Assembly (NCBI GenBank): GCA_026390275.1
Contig: JAPLGF010000250.1
Location: forward strand, 1 to 9,638
Origin: Candidatus Atribacteria bacterium
Lineage (GTDB): Bacteria; Atribacterota; Atribacteria; Atribacterales; Atribacteraceae
DNA length: 9,638 bases
Reading direction: 5' to 3'
Positions 1 to 6,202 of the stretch are shown here, piece by piece. Below the pieces are notes generated by a model. It searched no databases. It had not been told where the DNA came from and saw nothing but the letters and a program-made list of their open reading frames with translations. The translations under genes and the position numbers were made by a program. Numbering within the stretch: position 1 is the first letter of the stretch; each line of letters starts with the position of its first letter.

Positions 1-48
1 CTGTTCAAAGTTACGCCAGTGGACCAGCTTCACTTCTTGAAAATACAT
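1..48 (-). CDS. recF: RecF, N-terminal start only (cut by window edge)
   Basis: Sixteen codons from an ATG at 46-48 read MYFQEVKLVHWRNFEQ. This matches the usual RecF opening, a short beta strand followed by L-x-N/W-F-R-N-[YF]. RecF is an SMC-like ATPase that helps load RecA at single-strand gaps and forks. The start lies 3 nt after the dnaN stop, so the two genes are probably translationally coupled; the likely Shine-Dalgarno is the GGTGAAG inside the last dnaN codons. The dnaA-dnaN-recF order is the standard one around bacterial origins, and that order supports the call more than the 16 residues do. Everything after residue 16, including the Walker A motif, is outside the window. Confidence 0.75.
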   Translation of the reverse strand, partial: MYFQEVKLVHWRNFEQ

Positions 49-51
49 GGA

Positions 52-1164
52 TCATTCTTCACCTTTGTGGATCTTTATAGGCATGATGATGGACTGGAAC
101 TCGTCGGTTTTTCCAAAGACTTTAACTGGTGATACTTCTCCGTTGATTCCCAGGGTTACATCTTCCCAGGGGGCGACCCGAAGACAGTCTAAAAGGAAAC
201 GGACGTTAAATGCAATATCGATATTTTGACCATCAACAAAAACCTCGGTTTCTTCCCGGGCAATGCCAACTTCCGGGGACTCACAAACCACAGTCATAAA
301 CTCCCTCTCAAAGTGGATCTGGATGAGACCCATGTCCGGCGGGGCAACAAGCGACATCCTTTCTAATACACTTATAAACTGCTCCCGTTTGACTGTTACC
401 TTGGTGAGAAATTCACTGGGCATGACCTGCTGGTAGTCGGGAAATTCTCCTTCAATGAGGCGAGAATAAAGGGAAAAACTTCCCATCTCCACCAGTATCT
501 CTCCATTCCCGGGGTAGATTAGCACCTTTTCCGCGGTTATCGAACGCATGATTTCCACTGCCACTCGAGCTGGAAGAATATAGTAAATCTCCTGTCCTGG
601 CTGAAAACCAGGAACCAGAATTTTTCGCAGACTGAGACGGTGTCCATCAGTTGCCACCAGGTAAGCGAATCCCTCTTTAATTTCTAAAAGAACCCCCGTC
701 AATGCTGGGCGAGCCTCATCTTTCGATGCCGCAAAACAGGTTTGATTAACCCCTTCTTTTAAATCAACCCCGGGGAAACTCAGAAATCGGCTGTGATCAA
801 AAGGAGGGAAAGATGGAAAATCCGTGGCCGGAAAGCCCGAGAGCTTGTAGTAACTCTTTCCACAGGTGACCTCGGTGATATTTTCCGGATTTGAACGAAC
901 CAGAACCTTCTGACCATTCAGGCTTCGAACAATATTGTAAAATATTTTCCCCGGTACTACGATGGAGCTTTCCTCTTCTATTGAAGCCGGACACCCGGTG
1001 ACAATTCCCATCTCCAAATCGTTCGCGGAGAACCGTATATTTTGCGGACCATCTGCCTCTATAAGAATTCCACTGAGAATTGGAAGTGTGGCTCGATTAG
1101 GAACACCACGAATGGTTTTTTCCAAAGCTACTTTCAATTCTTTTAAATCAATTGTGGCTTGCAT
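52..1164 (-). CDS. dnaN: DNA polymerase III beta subunit (sliding clamp)
   Basis: This is the replicative sliding clamp, a dimeric ring of three clamp folds per monomer that holds DNA polymerase III on DNA. The product is 370 aa, normal for the family (about 365-380). Recognisable family segments are the N-terminal RATLPILSGILIEA, the SANDLEMGI strand, the interdomain stretch with ATDGHRLSLRK, EFPDYQQVMP near residue 255, and the C-terminal VKVFGK...SIIMPIKI, whose PI-K ending is close to the usual PMR(I/L) clamp terminus. I chose ATG at 1162-1164 because AAGGAG (plus-strand 1174-1179) sits 9 nt upstream. An in-frame TTG at 1171-1173 would abut that site. The stop is TGA. The gene starts only about 20 nt from a perfect DnaA box, so clamp expression and origin firing share the same short spacer. 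Confidence 0.97.
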   Translation of the reverse strand: MQATIDLKELKVALEKTIRGVPNRATLPILSGILIEADGPQNIRFSANDLEMGIVTGCPASIEEESSIVVPGKIFYNIVRSLNGQKVLVRSNPENITEVTCGKSYYKLSGFPATDFPSFPPFDHSRFLSFPGVDLKEGVNQTCFAASKDEARPALTGVLLEIKEGFAYLVATDGHRLSLRKILVPGFQPGQEIYYILPARVAVEIMRSITAEKVLIYPGNGEILVEMGSFSLYSRLIEGEFPDYQQVMPSEFLTKVTVKREQFISVLERMSLVAPPDMGLIQIHFEREFMTVVCESPEVGIAREETEVFVDGQNIDIAFNVRFLLDCLRVAPWEDVTLGINGEVSPVKVFGKTDEFQSIIMPIKIHKGEE

Positions 1165-1173
1165 AACCCCCAA

Positions 1174-1179
1174 CTCCTT
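1174..1179 (-). promoter_or_regulatory. Ribosome binding site of dnaN
   Basis: AAGGAG on the minus strand lies 9 nt before ATG 1164 and directly touches the alternative TTG 1173. This decides the start in favour of the ATG. Confidence 0.7.
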
Positions 1180-1182
1180 CAG

Positions 1183-1265
1183 TTATCCACAGCTACTACT
1201 ACTACTCTTTTAATAAATATTTAAAAAGAGGAGTAGTAGTAGTAGTAAGGTAAGTCTGTGGATAA
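1183..1265. other. oriC unwinding element: inverted DnaA boxes flanking paired trinucleotide (DnaA-trio-like) arrays
   Basis: Two perfect 9-mer DnaA boxes face each other: TTATCCACA at 1183-1191 and TGTGGATAA at 1257-1265. Between them are CTA x4 plus CTC (1193-1207), a 20-bp all-A/T core (1208-1227), then GAG GAG TAG x4 TAA (1228-1248). Read on the strand complementary to each box, the triplets are 3'-GAT-5' units, which matches the DnaA-trio motif described for Bacillus subtilis origin unwinding. The spacer between box and triplets is 1 nt on the left and 8 nt on the right, so the right module may be closer to the known layout. Position between dnaA and dnaN agrees with the DNA unwinding element of bipartite origins. 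Function is inferred; the boxes, triplets and A/T core are directly visible. Confidence 0.8.
1193..1245. repeat. Inverted repeat built of trinucleotides (15-bp perfect arms)
   Basis: CTACTACTACTACTC at 1193-1207 is the exact reverse complement of GAGTAGTAGTAGTAG at 1231-1245. The 23-nt loop contains the A/T core and an extra GAG. If dnaA and dnaN are co-transcribed, this would also form a strong hairpin in the mRNA just before the dnaN ribosome binding site. Confidence 0.9.
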
Positions 1266-1348
1266 AGGTATTTTTGTTTCCCGTTTACTCAATCCTGGTA
1301 CCTCTGTTTTTTGGGATAAGCTGTGATATCACTGTGAGGAGATTGTTT

Positions 1349-1804
1349 CTATCTTCCTTCGATATTGATTTTTTTAATAATTTCGGCGATTTCCTGGGAA
1401 AGCTGTGGATTAGTTTGGACATCTTTCCGGATTTTCTCGTAGGCGTGCAGGATGGTGGTGTGGTCGCGGCCCCCAAATTCTTCCCCAATAACTGGGAGTG
1501 AAGAATCAGTCATGGTGCGAGAGAGGTACATGGCGATCTGGCGAGGGAAAACCACCTCTTTGGTTCTCTTCTTTGCCCGCATGAATCCGGGCTTGATGGA
1601 GTAGTGCTCGGAAACAACCTTCTGAATGGTACTGATACTGATTTTTTTTACCGTGGTTCGGGGAAGAATATCTTTGAGGACCTCCTCTGCGGTATCGACG
1701 CTGGGGCTGATCTGGTTGAGAGTACAAAAGGCTTTCATTCTCACCAGTGCTCCTTCCAATTCCCGGATGTTTGAACGGATCCGATCGGCGATGAAAAAGA
1801 TCAC
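1349..1804 (-). CDS. dnaA: DnaA, C-terminal part (domain IIIb end and domain IV) after an in-frame stop
   Basis: This is the downstream half of the initiator, in the same frame as the upstream half. It contains the lid helices (IADRIRSNIRELEGALVR), the domain III-IV linker and the domain IV helix-turn-helix with the diagnostic GGRDHTTILHAYEKI that reads the DnaA box. The annotated beginning is a GTG at codon 304 of the intact gene, only 2 nt after GGAGG, which is too close for a convincing independent start; that GGAGGAT also simply encodes the conserved PED. Ten residues between the internal stop and this GTG (IEAVNIPEDV) still look like normal DnaA, so I read this as part of one gene rather than a separate one. 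The terminal stop is TAG, directly after a natural-looking DnaA end. Confidence 0.85.
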   Translation of the reverse strand: MIFFIADRIRSNIRELEGALVRMKAFCTLNQISPSVDTAEEVLKDILPRTTVKKISISTIQKVVSEHYSIKPGFMRAKKRTKEVVFPRQIAMYLSRTMTDSSLPVIGEEFGGRDHTTILHAYEKIRKDVQTNPQLSQEIAEIIKKINIEGR

Positions 1805-1831
1805 ATCCTCCGGGATGTTAACCGCCTCGAT

Positions 1832-1834
1832 CTA
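1832..1834 (-). other. dnaA: In-frame amber codon inside dnaA (codon 294)
   Basis: The plus-strand CTA at 1832-1834 reads TAG on the coding strand, between AILQKKA and IEAVNIPEDV. Both flanks are in the same frame and both are typical DnaA lid sequence, so a single substitution explains the break; no base is gained or lost. One-step parents compatible with DnaA at this spot are GAG (Glu), CAG (Gln) or AAG (Lys). It may be a sequencing or assembly error, a real nonsense allele in the sampled strain, or a read-through codon. Confidence 0.9.
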
Positions 1835-2713
1835 CGCTTTCTTCTGCAGGATGGCAATTCGGGTTTCCAGATCTGGTGGTTGAATGTCTGCCAGGAGTCC
1901 CCACTCGAAACGGGAACGGAGCCGGTCTTCCAACGTGGGGATCTCCTTGGGGGGACGATCACTGGTGAGAACGATCTGTTTCAAAGCGTCGTGGAGGGCG
2001 TTGAAGGTGTGGAAAAATTCTTCCTGTGTCCGCTCTTTCCCGGCTAAAAACTGGATATCGTCAATCATCAGCACGTCGACGTAGCGAAATTTCTGACGAA
2101 AATCTTCTGTTTTATCATCACGAATCGAATTAATGAGTTCATTTGTGAATTTTTCTGAAGAGGCATAGACGATCTTAGACCACTGGTTTTTCTTCAGTAC
2201 CTGGTGGCCAATGGCGTGCATGAGGTGTGTTTTTCCCAGACCGACCCCCCCGTAGATGAAGAGGGGATTGTACGACTTGGCCGGGTTCTCAGCGACTGCC
2301 ACAGCTGCTGCGTGGGCAAACTTGTTGCTATTGCCCACCACAAAAGTGGAAAAGGTATAGCGAGGGTTGAGGTTTGGTCTCTCGATCTCTCCCGCCGGGT
2401 GGTAAAAATTCCGCTGGTGATTGTTGCTTCCATTCTCGGTCTCCCGTGCCACCACCAACCGTATTTGTAAATCAGGAATGTCTGTGCCCGCCGACTTCTG
2501 GAAGGTCGAGCGGATGGGTTCCAAATACCTCTGTTCTATTTTTTCTCGGGCCAAATCCGAGGGAACATTCAATATCAGGAGATGTCTGTCCCAAGATACT
2601 GCCCGGGTCGAATCAATCCAGGCACTGTATTCTGGAATAGACATCTGTTTTTCCAAGAGAGCAAGTGTTTTTGTCCACAGCTCTCGGAGCTGGTCTGACG
2701 ATGTGTTCATCAT
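1832..2713 (-). CDS. dnaA: Chromosomal replication initiator DnaA, N-terminal part up to an in-frame amber
   Basis: DnaA is the AAA+ initiator that binds DnaA boxes and opens oriC. This part (293 aa) has domain I (about residues 1-85, with LW...L and EYSAWID), a short linker domain II, and the AAA+ core: Walker A GGVGLGKT at 155-162, Walker B LMIDD at 215-219, sensor 1 IVLTSDRPP at 247-255, and the arginine-finger region LRSRFEWGL near 264-272. It stops at TAG 1832-1834, just inside the lid subdomain, so the peptide alone would lack sensor 2 and all DNA binding. Together with the C-terminal half the gene is 454 codons, a normal DnaA length. I chose ATG 2711-2713 (or the adjacent ATG 2708-2710), preceded by GGGGTG at 4-7 nt. 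A TTG at 2734 has no such site. The promoter and boxes upstream suggest autoregulation. Confidence 0.95.
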   Translation of the reverse strand: MMNTSSDQLRELWTKTLALLEKQMSIPEYSAWIDSTRAVSWDRHLLILNVPSDLAREKIEQRYLEPIRSTFQKSAGTDIPDLQIRLVVARETENGSNNHQRNFYHPAGEIERPNLNPRYTFSTFVVGNSNKFAHAAAVAVAENPAKSYNPLFIYGGVGLGKTHLMHAIGHQVLKKNQWSKIVYASSEKFTNELINSIRDDKTEDFRQKFRYVDVLMIDDIQFLAGKERTQEEFFHTFNALHDALKQIVLTSDRPPKEIPTLEDRLRSRFEWGLLADIQPPDLETRIAILQKKA

Positions 2714-2874
2714 TACACACCCCGATTTGTTCAAGGTAATTCACAAGGATATCCACAACGTGGAAAAGCTTCCTGGTGAAGAAGAAGAAAGTGCCATAAA
2801 TTCAGTACTCATGGGATTTTGAAAGGAAGAGGCACTGAATATGGAACAATTTTTCAGATTTTTCTCTCCCCCCC

Positions 2875-2904
2875 ATTAAACCACACGCCATAGTCCTTTG
2901 ACAA
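2875..2904 (-). promoter_or_regulatory. Predicted dnaA promoter (sigma-70/A type)
   Basis: On the minus strand TTGTCA (2899-2904, one mismatch to TTGACA), an 18-nt spacer and TTTAAT (2875-2880, one mismatch to TATAAT) face dnaA. A perfect DnaA box (2906-2914) abuts the -35, a layout expected for DnaA autorepression. Transcription would begin near 2867-2868, at the end of a run of seven G, giving a leader of about 155 nt. Confidence 0.6.
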
Positions 2905-3034
2905 GTTATCCACAGGTTTTCCACAGCTGTGGATAACTTTATTTTCTATTCTTTCTGAATACTACTTGGAAAATGAATCTCCAAAAAATCTTTCACATTA
3001 CCATCTGTCCACAATTTTTCGAGAGATATCCACA
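2903..3034. other. oriC upstream DnaA-box cluster
   Basis: Perfect boxes are TTATCCACA at 2906-2914 (+) and TGTGGATAA at 2928-2936 (-). Near-boxes are TTTTCCACA 2917-2925, CTGTCCACA 3005-3013 and ATATCCACA 3026-3034, all on the plus strand; another ATATCCACA lies apart at 2749-2757. The two perfect boxes form the arms of a 13-bp perfect inverted repeat (2903-2915 and 2927-2939) with a near-box in the loop. This is the half of a bipartite origin that lies upstream of dnaA. I see no CTA/TAG triplet array here, so unwinding more likely occurs at 1183-1265. The stretch 2714-3067 holds this cluster and the dnaA promoter, and no convincing gene. Confidence 0.8.
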
Positions 3035-3067
3035 GAAAACCGGGAACAACTTTCCAACTCCACGTCT

Positions 3068-3907
3068 TTATCCTTTCACTGCTCCTTCCGTGAGCCCCCC
3101 CACCAGTTGTTTCTGTACGAAGAGGAACAGGATGAAGACCGGGATGCAGATCAGGATGGAGGCGGCCATCAGGTTTCCCCAGTTGGTTTCGTATTGTCCC
3201 ACAAAGTCGAAGATCCCCACCGGAAGCGTTCGCTTGTTTTGAGTGGTGATGAAGGTGAGAGCGAACATGAACTCCTGCCAGGTGATGAAGAGAATATACG
3301 CCGCAGTGGCCCCGATCCCGGGTCGCGCCAGGGGTATCACGATCTTCCAGAAGGCCTGCATTCGAGTACAACCATCGATCACGGCTGCTTCCTCTAAATC
3401 CCGGGGAATTCCCAGGAAAAAACTCCGGAGAAGCCAGACCCCCACCGGAACGGAAAAAGCCAGGTATCCCACAATGAGGGAGAAAAAAGAGTCAATCAGG
3501 CCAGCCTGACTCATAATACGATAGAGGGGAACAATGATGGCAGCCAGTGGAAACAATTGACTCAGGAGAAGGAGGGTGAATAAAACAGACTTTCCCGGGA
3601 AAGCGAGACGGGCGTACCCGTAAGACGAAAAGATTGATACCCCCAGAACCACCACGGTGGTTCCGAAAGCCACCAGAATGCTGTTTAAAAAATAACGGGC
3701 GAACATGGATCCCTGCCCGAATACCTCGATATAATTTTCCATGGTGGGTCGGTGGGGGATCAGGTAGGGGGGGGAGGTGAATTGCTCGTCTGGAGCTTTC
3801 AGGGACATGGAGAGCATGACTGCAAAAGGGAACAGGACAAAGGTGGCCAGGAGAAAGGCAAAAACCGCATGGAGGACGACCATTCCCCGTCTTTTTCCCC
3901 GCATCAT
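3068..3907 (-). CDS. Carbohydrate ABC transporter permease, MalG-type (CUT1)
   Basis: This is an inner-membrane permease of a binding-protein-dependent sugar importer, 279 aa, the usual length for the MalG side. There are about six hydrophobic helices, starting with VVLHAVFAFLLATFVLFPFAV near residues 9-31. The cytoplasmic EAA loop that contacts the ATPase is clear: EEAAVIDGC at 172-180, followed by a helix and IPLARPGI at 191-198. The C-terminus (ending GGLTEGAVKG) is typical, and the stop is TAA. The ATG overlaps the stop of the upstream permease gene as ATGA, so the two are translationally coupled and probably form a heterodimer. It is the last gene of the operon; the next sequence is oriC, with no hairpin-plus-T terminator visible in between. 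Substrate is unknown. Confidence 0.93.
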   Translation of the reverse strand: MMRGKRRGMVVLHAVFAFLLATFVLFPFAVMLSMSLKAPDEQFTSPPYLIPHRPTMENYIEVFGQGSMFARYFLNSILVAFGTTVVVLGVSIFSSYGYARLAFPGKSVLFTLLLLSQLFPLAAIIVPLYRIMSQAGLIDSFFSLIVGYLAFSVPVGVWLLRSFFLGIPRDLEEAAVIDGCTRMQAFWKIVIPLARPGIGATAAYILFITWQEFMFALTFITTQNKRTLPVGIFDFVGQYETNWGNLMAASILICIPVFILFLFVQKQLVGGLTEGAVKG

Positions 3908-4779
3908 TCTAATCCACCTCTTTTTGTGCTGAGCCGGACATAGATCAGACTGAAGATGAGGAGAAAGAGAAAATCAACCACCGCAAAACCGGAAGCATTT
4001 CCGAACCGGAACCGCTTAAAAGCCAGGTCGTAGATGTAAGTGGGGAAGATATGGGTTTTTTCCGATGGACCTCCTCCGGTCATGACGTAGATGAGCTCAA
4101 AGTAGTTGAATGTCCAGATGAAGGTGAAAAGAAGGGTGGTGGTGATGATCGGCCGCATAGAGGGAAGTGTCACGTGGAGGAACCGATTCCAATCCCCGGC
4201 TCCGTCGATTTCCGAGGCCTCGTAGAGCTCGGGGGGGACACCTTGGAGACCGGCCAAGTACATCAGGGTGGAGAAGGGGAATCCCTTCCAGATGGCGGAA
4301 AAAATCACCGCGTAGAGGGCCGTGCTGGGAGTGCTCAGCCAGGTCAGGTAGTGATCAATGATGCCCAGGGCCTTGAGATAGTGGTTCAGGAGCCCGAGCT
4401 GGGGATCATAGATGAGCCTCCACACCATGGCAGTCACCACCCCCGGCATCACCCAGGGGAGGATGACGATCCCCCGGAGGAGAGATCTCCCGATAAAGGC
4501 TTTGTTGAGAACGAGGGCAGACCCTAATCCCAGGAGGAGCTGAAACAGGGCCACGAAGACCGTCCAGATGACAGAATTTTTGAAGATCAGGGAGAGCATT
4601 TTGTTTTGAAAGAGACGTTGATAGGCCATCCAGCCCAAATAACGGGTGGAAGTCAGGGACATATCGGAGAGGCTATAGAGAAAAGTTATGATCAGGGGAT
4701 AAAAGACCAGGATGGCGAGGAGCACAATGGAGGGGAGGATAAACAGATAGCCGGCAATCCATTCCCTTTCTTTTGTCAT
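3904..4779 (-). CDS. Sugar ABC transporter permease, MalF-type (CUT1)
   Basis: This is the partner permease of the importer, 291 aa, without the long extra periplasmic domain of E. coli MalF, as in most CUT1 systems. The N-terminal helix is about residues 10-35 (GYLFILPSIVLLAILVFYP), followed by SLSDMSL and further helices. The EAA loop reads YEASEIDGAGDWNRF at 186-200 with LPSMRP following at 205-210. The segment YVMTGGGP near 250-257 is characteristic of this subfamily. The start ATG at 4777-4779 has GGAGGA 6 nt upstream. The gene follows the binding-protein gene after a 53-nt gap that holds a perfect hairpin, and overlaps the next permease by 4 nt. Confidence 0.93.
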   Translation of the reverse strand: MTKEREWIAGYLFILPSIVLLAILVFYPLIITFLYSLSDMSLTSTRYLGWMAYQRLFQNKMLSLIFKNSVIWTVFVALFQLLLGLGSALVLNKAFIGRSLLRGIVILPWVMPGVVTAMVWRLIYDPQLGLLNHYLKALGIIDHYLTWLSTPSTALYAVIFSAIWKGFPFSTLMYLAGLQGVPPELYEASEIDGAGDWNRFLHVTLPSMRPIITTTLLFTFIWTFNYFELIYVMTGGGPSEKTHIFPTYIYDLAFKRFRFGNASGFAVVDFLFLLIFSLIYVRLSTKRGGLE

Positions 4780-4794
4780 GATCGGTCCTCCGGT

Positions 4795-4821
4795 GAGGGG
4801 GAGCGCGAAGCGCTCCCCCTC
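4795..4821. repeat. Perfect 12-bp intercistronic hairpin between binding-protein and permease genes
   Basis: GAGGGGGAGCGC (4795-4806) pairs exactly with GCGCTCCCCCTC (4810-4821) across a GAA loop. It begins 11 nt after the stop of the binding-protein gene and ends about 8 nt before the GGAGGA of the permease gene. There is no T run after it in the transcribed direction, so it is not a classical terminator. Such hairpins commonly protect the 3' end of binding-protein mRNA and so raise its level above that of the permeases; that role is inferred here. Confidence 0.8.
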
Positions 4822-4832
4822 GTGTTACGCAT

Positions 4833-6095
4833 TTATTTATTGGATGAGTAGTAATCGTTCAGCAGAGTGTTGATTTCGGCGGTCGCATCTTTCAGGGCCG
4901 CTTCAATGTCCTTTTCGCCGGTGAGGATGGCGGTGGTGGCATTTCGCTGGATTTCCGCCAGATCCGGGTACCGGGGGAAGATTGGCCGGTAGAGAGCCTG
5001 GGTGAGTTGCTGGAAGACGACATCTGGGAATTTCCGTTTGTTATTCAGGAAGGATTTGGCGGCTTCCACATTGGCGGGGGTCAGCGAGGAGACCTTCTCG
5101 TTGATTTCCTTACTCGTCCAGTATTCGATGAATTTCCAGGCGGCATCTTTATGGGGAGCGTTTTTGTAGATCACCATGTTCCATCCGCCGAAAGTTCCTA
5201 CCGATTTTCCATTGGCCGGCTTGGGGAAATTCCCGATGGCCCACTCCATCTGGGGAGCACGGGCAGTGACGGTGTCCTGGCCCCATTCGCCGTACCAGAA
5301 CATACCCAGCTTCCCGGCAGTGAAGAGCTGGAATGAATCCTCTTCTGTCCGGCTCACTTCTCCGGCCGGGTTGATTTCCTGGAGTTTCTTAAAGAATTTC
5401 ATGGAGTCGATGGCGGCTGGCTGATCGAGCAGGCATTTGGTAAAGTCCTGGTTCAAAACTGATCCCCCGTTAGAGAAGGTCAGGGCGTCGGTGATGCACT
5501 GTACAGCATCTCCCTTTCCCACCCAGAGGGCGGTTCCCCATTTCTCCGGTCCAGTCATCTTTTTCCCGACTTCATAGAACTCGTCCCAGGTGACCGGTGG
5601 CTTCTCCGGATCTAATCCGGCATCTTTGAAGAAGGCTTTGTTATAGTAATTTAAGGCCCAGACACCAACATCAAACGGGACGCCATAGAGCTTTCCCTGG
5701 TAGAGGGCGGAATCCCAGGCACCCGAGAAGTAGTTCTCCTTCTTCACTGATTTGGACTGGGCAACGTAATCGTCCAGCGGAATGACGAATCCGGCGGCGG
5801 AGAATTCCGGGTTCCAGATCTGATCCACCACGGAGATATCGGGTGGGGCACCGGCAGCGGCAGCGATAAGCAACTTATCTCGGTATTCGCTGTAAGGGAA
5901 CACCGTGAATTTCACGTCGATGTCCGGATAGAGCTCCTTGAACTTGGCCAGTGCTTCATCCTGCGCTTTCAAGAGGTTCACGTCGGCCTGTTTCATCAGC
6001 CAGACGTTCAGGGTTACCTTTTCAGCTCCAGCCACCAGGGAAATGGTTAAAGTTGCCACGACGAGAATAATCGTGAATAGAAGACCATTTTTCAT
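4833..6095 (-). CDS. Extracellular solute-binding protein, family 1 (sugar ABC importer)
   Basis: This secreted binding protein of 420 aa captures a sugar-like ligand and delivers it to the two permeases downstream. Residues 1-24 are a Sec signal peptide (MKNG, a hydrophobic core, then VAGA with cleavage before EK). There is no lipobox cysteine, so it is predicted to be free rather than a lipoprotein. Mature-protein features include VTLNVWLMKQ, FKELYPDIDVKF, AAAGAPPDISVVDQIW, GVPFDVGVWALNYN-like strands and GGWNMVIYKNAPHKDAAWKF near 310-330, all typical of the SBP_bac_1 fold. The start is ATG 6093-6095 with a strong AAGGAGG 6 nt upstream (plus-strand 6102-6108). It is followed by a perfect hairpin. 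The substrate cannot be read from the sequence. Confidence 0.95.
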   Translation of the reverse strand: MKNGLLFTIILVVATLTISLVAGAEKVTLNVWLMKQADVNLLKAQDEALAKFKELYPDIDVKFTVFPYSEYRDKLLIAAAAGAPPDISVVDQIWNPEFSAAGFVIPLDDYVAQSKSVKKENYFSGAWDSALYQGKLYGVPFDVGVWALNYYNKAFFKDAGLDPEKPPVTWDEFYEVGKKMTGPEKWGTALWVGKGDAVQCITDALTFSNGGSVLNQDFTKCLLDQPAAIDSMKFFKKLQEINPAGEVSRTEEDSFQLFTAGKLGMFWYGEWGQDTVTARAPQMEWAIGNFPKPANGKSVGTFGGWNMVIYKNAPHKDAAWKFIEYWTSKEINEKVSSLTPANVEAAKSFLNNKRKFPDVVFQQLTQALYRPIFPRYPDLAEIQRNATTAILTGEKDIEAALKDATAEINTLLNDYYSSNK

Positions 6096-6101
6096 AAATT
6101 T

Positions 6102-6108
6102 CCTCCTT
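6102..6108 (-). promoter_or_regulatory. Strong ribosome binding site of the solute-binding protein gene
   Basis: AAGGAGG on the minus strand with a 6-nt A/T-rich spacer before ATG 6095, near optimal and consistent with high production of the binding protein. Confidence 0.8.
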
Positions 6109-6152
6109 TTTTATATATTTGTTTCCCATTCTGATAAACCAAGGGTTGAAGT

Positions 6153-6163
6153 ATCACCTCCTT
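6153..6163 (-). promoter_or_regulatory. Orphan extended Shine-Dalgarno-like site
   Basis: AAGGAGGTGAT on the minus strand is fully complementary to the anti-Shine-Dalgarno end of 16S rRNA, yet no ATG, GTG or TTG stands at a normal distance after it. The GTG inside it overlaps the site itself. It lies in the 107-nt spacer between the UroD-like gene and the binding-protein gene, 58 nt upstream of the latter's start. It could be a relic of a lost small gene or a ribosome standby site. Confidence 0.4.
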
Positions 6164-6202
6164 ACCATAAAAAAGATAGTGAAAAGTGAAAAAGTAAAAA
6201 AA

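Noticed and set aside
1165..1173. TTG start for dnaN three codons upstream
   Set aside because: The AAGGAG site would touch the TTG with no spacer, whereas it stands at a good distance from ATG 1164.
1289..1351. Full reassignment of UAG to an amino acid throughout the genome
   Set aside because: TAG ends dnaA right after a natural DnaA C-terminus, and reading it would add 19 unrelated residues. The UroD-like gene likewise ends naturally at TAG, and the other long genes contain no internal TAG. Partial read-through or errors fit better.
1802..1804. GTG at dnaA codon 304 as a genuine restart making a separate DNA-binding protein
   Set aside because: The GGAGG is only 2 nt away and is explained by the conserved codons for PED. 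The ten residues between the stop and the GTG are also conserved in character.
2714..2734. TTG start for dnaA seven codons upstream
   Set aside because: No ribosome binding site precedes it; GGGGTG is placed correctly for ATG 2713 or 2710.
2741..2812. Short leader ORF in the dnaA 5' region (ATG at 2810-2812, 23 codons, minus strand)
   Set aside because: No ribosome binding site and a low-complexity serine-rich product; chance is the simplest explanation.
4051..4527. A 158-codon open frame on the plus strand
   Set aside because: It is antisense to the MalF-type permease, and its product is a highly charged G/E/D/H-rich peptide typical of reverse-strand translation.
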